From Gordius sp. MW1 (lineage: Eukaryota; Nematomorpha; Gordioida; Gordea; Gordiidae), in assembly GCA_964036665.1 (NCBI GenBank), contig OZ038526.1:4092001-4156000 (forward strand): a stretch of 64,000 nucleotides of DNA, read 5' to 3'. Made by a program: the position numbers and the translations under genes. A model generated the notes under the pieces. That model saw nothing but the letters and a program-made list of their open reading frames with translations. It made no database searches and was not told the origin of the DNA. How positions within the stretch are numbered: position 1 is the stretch's first letter; each line of letters starts with the position of its first letter. Positions 59,894 through 64,000 of this stretch are shown piece after piece.

Positions 59894-60339
59894 CTATTAA
59901 AGATAGATTAAGTGTAAAATATAAATACTTTAAGTCCATATAAATTTGAATACATTTTTTATAAATCATATAAAATTCTTATTAGCGATATATATATATA
60001 TCAAATCAAACCCTGAGGCCACAAAAAGTGGGAGCATTGTAAAGTCCAACTGAACAAAACGCTGGCCTAGGCTATGTATTCCCTATTCAGAGTGATAAAT
60101 AACAAAACGTAAAACACATTTCTTAAACGTTCCATTCCCGAGCGCAATCATCGCGTTCGTTAATTTGCGTGTTATTGTTTACAAATTTTTTTTAATTCGC
60201 CATTTTTGCTTGTTCTAATCCATATGGTAACAACAACATTTTGTGGCAATATAAAGGTATGATAAATAGATATATTAACTATTTTCCTGGATAAATAATT
60301 TTGAATTATTTTCTTAGATCTGCAAGAGGTGGGAAAAAT
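59894..60339. other. Putative 5' region of the TTC38 gene
   Basis: On the minus strand a GC-richer patch at about 60195-60129 is open in a frame reading ERDDCAREWN and ends at a GT (donor gtttaag) in the right phase to join the exon at 59893. It aligns loosely with the TTC38 N-terminus, but no in-frame Met precedes it before a stop, so it is only a candidate second exon. Confidence 0.3.
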
Positions 60340-61345
60340 ACATCAACCATTCAAAGGTTCAACATATTTGTCTCATTTACTAAAACATCAATCAATAGTT
60401 GATTCAAATACATCAACCATTCAAATGTTCAACATATTTGTCTCATTTACTAGAACATCAATTAATAGTTGATTAACCATTGTATTTAAAAATTTACAAC
60501 ATACAACTAATAGGTTTTTTAACGAGGTTGGAAACCTTATTTGTTATCCGTGTAATACAATAAACCTTGTGTTGTTGCTCATATTATTGTTGTTAGCAGT
60601 GTTATATTCAACATATTAATACTATTTGTGAGTCAGTACAATTAATTGCTATGCAATTTATATTAATAAGAATGACCATTTAAGTATTATATCAAATTTA
60701 TAATATGTTTTCATTAGAAATCATTAGTATAACAATTAAATTTACAATTCTGTTTACATTCTGACAAATCCTTAAATATTAGTTTGTAAAAATCTGAATA
60801 CATTTATACATATATCATTAAGAGTCACATAATATAAGTGCTGTTTTCTTATTTTAAGAGTTAATTGGTAGTATCAGAATCCTGTATGTTCTAAAAGTGC
60901 AAAAGCTTTGTGCATATAGTTACCAACAATTTATTAATTCTATTTTCAAAACTTATTTTTTAAATGATGTTATAATCTAAAAGTTACTCAAGAGAGTTAC
61001 CAACAATCTTCTATTTCATTTTTTATAAAAGGCACATATAAAAATGTCAAAAGCATTTTCAATATTTTTTACCTGATGTTATAATCTAAAAGTTACTCAA
61101 GATAGTTACCAACAATCTTCTATTTTATTTTTTATAAAATGCACATTTAAAAATGTCAAAAGCATTTTCAAATCTAATTTTTTATAAAATGCTATCTTAT
61201 ACAGTTTATTTAAATTTGAGCCAAATTCAGCAAACCTTTTAGGAAATTTATTGAATCTCTAAAAAAACAACTCTCAAATATGTCAAGAAACAATGGTGAA
61301 TCAACAATTAATTGATGTTTTAGTAAATGAGACAAATATGTCTAT
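60340..61345. repeat. Region bounded by inverted repeats with internal duplications
   Basis: A ~74-bp block (acatcaaccattcaaa, atttgtctcatttact) is tandemly duplicated at 60340-60478. An inverted copy lies at about 61294-61340 (gtgaatcaacaattaattga, agtaaatgagacaaatatg). Within, ~110 bp (gatgttataatctaaaagtt) is repeated at 60965-61060 and 61072-61170. The layout resembles a non-autonomous foldback element; no transposase or target duplication is found. Confidence 0.5.
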
Positions 61346-61493
61346 ATACATGAATTAGAAAGAATAAGATTTTAAATATAAACATCTAAAAGTGGTATTG
61401 ACTAATGATGATGAATTTATCACAGCTGGGACCCAAGGTACTTGATACATTATTACCTATATACATGAATTAGAAAGAATAAGATTTGTTATA

Positions 61494-61775
61494 CTAACAT
61501 CTAAAAGAGGTATTGACTAATGATGATGATGAATTTATCACAGGTTCGGCTTCAGAACCTAGTGATGGTTGCAGAGGCTCAGCAATGCACCCATAATTTG
61601 GATAACTTTTATGTAAGACATCATCATGCTCTCTTGTAATTATAAAATTTCCATTATAATGCACCCCTCGACCTGAACATTGATTAGTTCGACATTTGTA
61701 ATACACCCTATGGTCTTTGCTACCATTCACCTTTGTGTATTGAAATTTTCCATAAACCAAACAGGCTTGTTATTT
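61494..61775 (-). pseudogene. FLYWCH-type zinc-finger fragment
   Basis: The minus-strand frame reads YGKFQYTKVNGSKDHRVYY, then KCRTNQCSGRGVHYNG and an H-rich end (REHDDVLHKSYP). This fits the FLYWCH finger: aromatic start, W/Y-x-C, C about five residues on, basic stretch and a final His pair. FLYWCH domains are often attached to MULE/Mutator transposases. The frame begins just after a stop and has no Met-led exon, so it is treated as a transposon or gene fragment. A ~75-bp duplication (atgatgatgaatttatcaca) at 61385-61425 and 61515-61545 touches its 3' end. Confidence 0.5.
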
Positions 61776-61949
61776 TGGGATAAAACAAATTGAACAGACA
61801 TTACAGACATTTTACAATTGAAAAATTTAAAATAAACGGTATGCGCAGCTGCTTTCTGATTAGTTTAGTGCGTATCGGTGCATTCGACCAAAGTTTAACT
61901 GACCAAATATCTATAAATGTCTACGAATGTCTATGAATATTTAACGAAA

Positions 61950-62770
61950 ATGCTCCTTGAGAGGGGTTTACAGAGACGAAAACGTTAAGGTTAGTGTTTT
62001 AGGTCGGGGTTTTAGGTTAGGATTTGGGTTAGGATTAGATGCACACATTTTAATCGACAAATGCATTTTCGTAGACATTTATTTGTTATTTGCTCTTTGG
62101 TCAATTGCAACTGAATCGTTTAGTGAGATTAGGTGGTTGGTGTTCGGCTCACTGCTAGATTGGGGAGATTAGATGAGATTAGAACTTTTTTCCCAGTTGG
62201 TATTTTTCCAAAATACCAGTGGACAAAATCCTAGTGGTTTCAAAATCTATAATGGGCATGCGTATGCCTTTTACAGACCAATCAGATAGCTGCGAATTTT
62301 AACAATGCGCATGCGCTTGAAACGGTTTCAAGATCTTGAAACCGTTTCAAGATCTATAATGGGTTAAGGTTCAGGGTAGTGTTTTAGGTCAGCGTTTTAG
62401 GTTAGGGTTAGGATTAGATGCACATCAAATTCCCTCCCCATGAAAGTGTCGGAAAAGTTAATACCATAAATGTACCTGCATGCATGCATATCCGTTTTAT
62501 TTTGTCCACTAGTATTTTGGGCATGAATCTTCCCAGTTGACCGTTTCTGAGTTGACTTGAAAGGGTATGTAGTATGTATTGTATGGGAACCGGTCAAAGT
62601 GGCAGAAAAAAAGCAGCAGAATTGGTCAGATCAAGATTGGTCAGGAGGGTTAGGGTTAGTGTTTTAGGTTCGGGTTAGATGCACATCAAATTCCTTCCCC
62701 ATTATTGATTATCTAAAATCTTGATCTGACCTATTCTAACCAATTCTGATGCTTTTTTCTGCGACTTTGA
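61950..62770 (+). repeat. Interspersed repeats with telomere-like hexamers
   Basis: Three blocks (about 61975-62045, 62340-62425 and 62590-62770) share aggttagggttagnnt, gtgttttaggt and gatgcacatcaaattcc. The last block ends in gatctgacc-type and ttgaccccgattcg sequences. Between them lies a palindromic gaaaccgtttcaag segment (62315-62352). These are degenerate TTAGGG-containing dispersed repeats, not a telomere. Confidence 0.6.
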
Positions 62771-62799
62771 CCCCGATTCGTATGTAAATTTGCCCCGAA

Positions 62800-64000
62800 G
62801 ATGCCAAAGAGCTTAGTAAGTGCAATCTAGATTGAGCCCCTTCTCACGCCAAATGGCGCATAAGGCCACGTTATTGCTAACGCGTGTAGTGTTCCTCTAA
62901 CAAATGTTTTTATTATGCATTGTAAATATGTATTTGTCCCGATGACATTCAAGAGCTTAGCTAAATCGGCAAGCTAAGCTAGAGTCCCATCTGACACCTA
63001 CCTGATGTATGTACAAGCCCCGATGACAAACAAGAGCTTAGCTAAATCGGCAAGCTAAGATTGAGTCCCATCGACACCATTGGTGGGTTACCTGTTTAGT
63101 TGTTAGTAGATTAGTTTGTAAGTATGTAAAGCGTAATTTATTATTGTGTTAGTAGCACAAAGTATTAAAGGAAAAGCATCTGCATGCATGCGACTACTAA
63201 AAGCATATGAATAATAAGGATACGATTCTCCCTTGAGACTCTGATACGGGAACTAGAAGTATATCCATGGATTACTAGTTTGGGCTTTGGACTAGGACTC
63301 AGGCCCATGGATATGGAAGTATGGGAAGATGAGTCCGTTCTTTCCATCACGACAAAGAGTTCCACCAGAACTTTGTGGATTTCAGCTTGCTTAGGGCGTT
63401 TCACAATTGTTGCCGAGGTATTTCACATTCGCTCTTGTTGGTTTAGGTGTCAATGTCCGCTACATCCATTTGCCCAGATAAGATTCAAGAGCTTAGCTAA
63501 ATCGGCAAGTAGTGTTGTAAAAACGGCTGGGTTTTGTTTGGTCGACCTATGGTTTTAATCCACTAAACATAAACAGACCAAATATTTGACCAAAAAATCT
63601 TTGGTCTGTTTATGCGACTAAGAAAACCAGATCAAAAAACCTTTGGTCTGTTTATGTTTAGACGACTAAAACCAAAGGTCGACCAATCAAAACTTAGCCG
63701 TTTTTACAACACTATCGGCAAGAGTCCCATCTGACACCTACGCGGCGCATCTCGGGCCACGATAACCAGAGGTTACGTGTTCATTTGTTAGTAGGTTAGT
63801 GATTAATGTGTTAGTGATTCTCCCTTGAAACTGTGGTAAGAGGACTTGAAGGCTCTCCATAGCTCACTAGTTTGGGCGTCGGACACAGGCTCATGGATAG
63901 ATGATAGTATGGGAAGACAAGTCCTTTCTTTTCATCAGGACAAAGAGTTCAACCACAACTTTGTAGATTTCAACTTGCTTGGGACGTGTTTTCACAATTG
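62800..64000 (+). repeat. Diverged tandem duplication of a ~590-bp module
   Basis: The landmark aagagcttagctaaatcggc occurs at about 62951, 63031 and 63488, followed each time by agagtccatc/tgacacct-like sequence. A 185-bp block starting gattctcccttga (63224-63408) is repeated at 63817-64000 at perhaps 80 percent identity. The last landmark copy is split by the miniature element at 63510. No coding similarity is recognised; the 79- and 92-codon ORFs here look accidental. Confidence 0.6.
63510..63714. mobile_element. 205-bp hAT miniature element with perfect 8-bp target duplication
   Basis: Terminal inverted repeats tagtgttgtaaaaacggct and agccgtttttacaacacta are perfect; TCGGCAAG is duplicated exactly at 63502-63509 and 63715-63722. 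Removing the element restores the repeated module found at 62951. Interior repeats (ggtctgtttatg) are shared with the 51252 copy, but this copy has an extra ~40 bp. Confidence 0.93.

Overview
The window is nuclear DNA of an invertebrate animal, probably an arthropod (inferred). It is AT-rich, its genes are split by GT-AG introns, and transposons fill the introns and intergenic DNA. No bacterial operon, rRNA gene, CRISPR array or clear viral gene is visible.

Three host genes can be assembled exon by exon, with reading phase agreeing at nearly every junction. (1) Plus strand, 5957-22551, 29 exons, about 2,734 residues: a very large secreted protein with a signal peptide, EAR/EPTP-like repeats at both ends, a long central run of 'NG-x-D-L' modules and a Thr/Ser/Pro-rich tail. 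(2) Minus strand, 31934-26735, six exons, 603 residues: a type II Golgi-type glycosyltransferase of the chondroitin synthase/CHGN family whose metal-binding DxD is replaced by S-L-E. (3) Minus strand, about 59893-50458, at least ten exons: the homologue of tetratricopeptide repeat protein 38 (TTC38), with two introns of only 34 and 36 nt. Genes 1 and 2 converge. No functional link between the three is evident.

Layout: 1-1640, a 292-bp tandem array carrying a short repeated ORF; 1906-3597, a second AT-rich array between two copies of the same flank; 3690-5110, 24690-25440 and 36690-39745, a dispersed 'ggccaatggtca' module mixed with tRNA-like B boxes; 5957-22551, gene 1; 23217-24410, an inverted-repeat transposon; 26735-31934, gene 2; 33827-34899, a deleted hAT element; 40214-42890, a complete hAT transposon with an intact 646-residue transposase; 43229-49215, two head-to-tail RTE-type retrotransposon copies, the second interrupted by a decayed hAT; 50458-60200, the TTC38 gene; 60340-64000, layered repeats, a FLYWCH fragment and one more hAT miniature element.

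hAT-type transposition dominates. Several families show 8-bp target duplications that can be read directly: CTCTAATA, GTTAGGAT, AATATAAT, TCGGCAAG, CCTATAGA and TGTTTTTG. Miniature elements sit inside introns of all three genes, and intron 18 of gene 1 is about three-quarters one such element.
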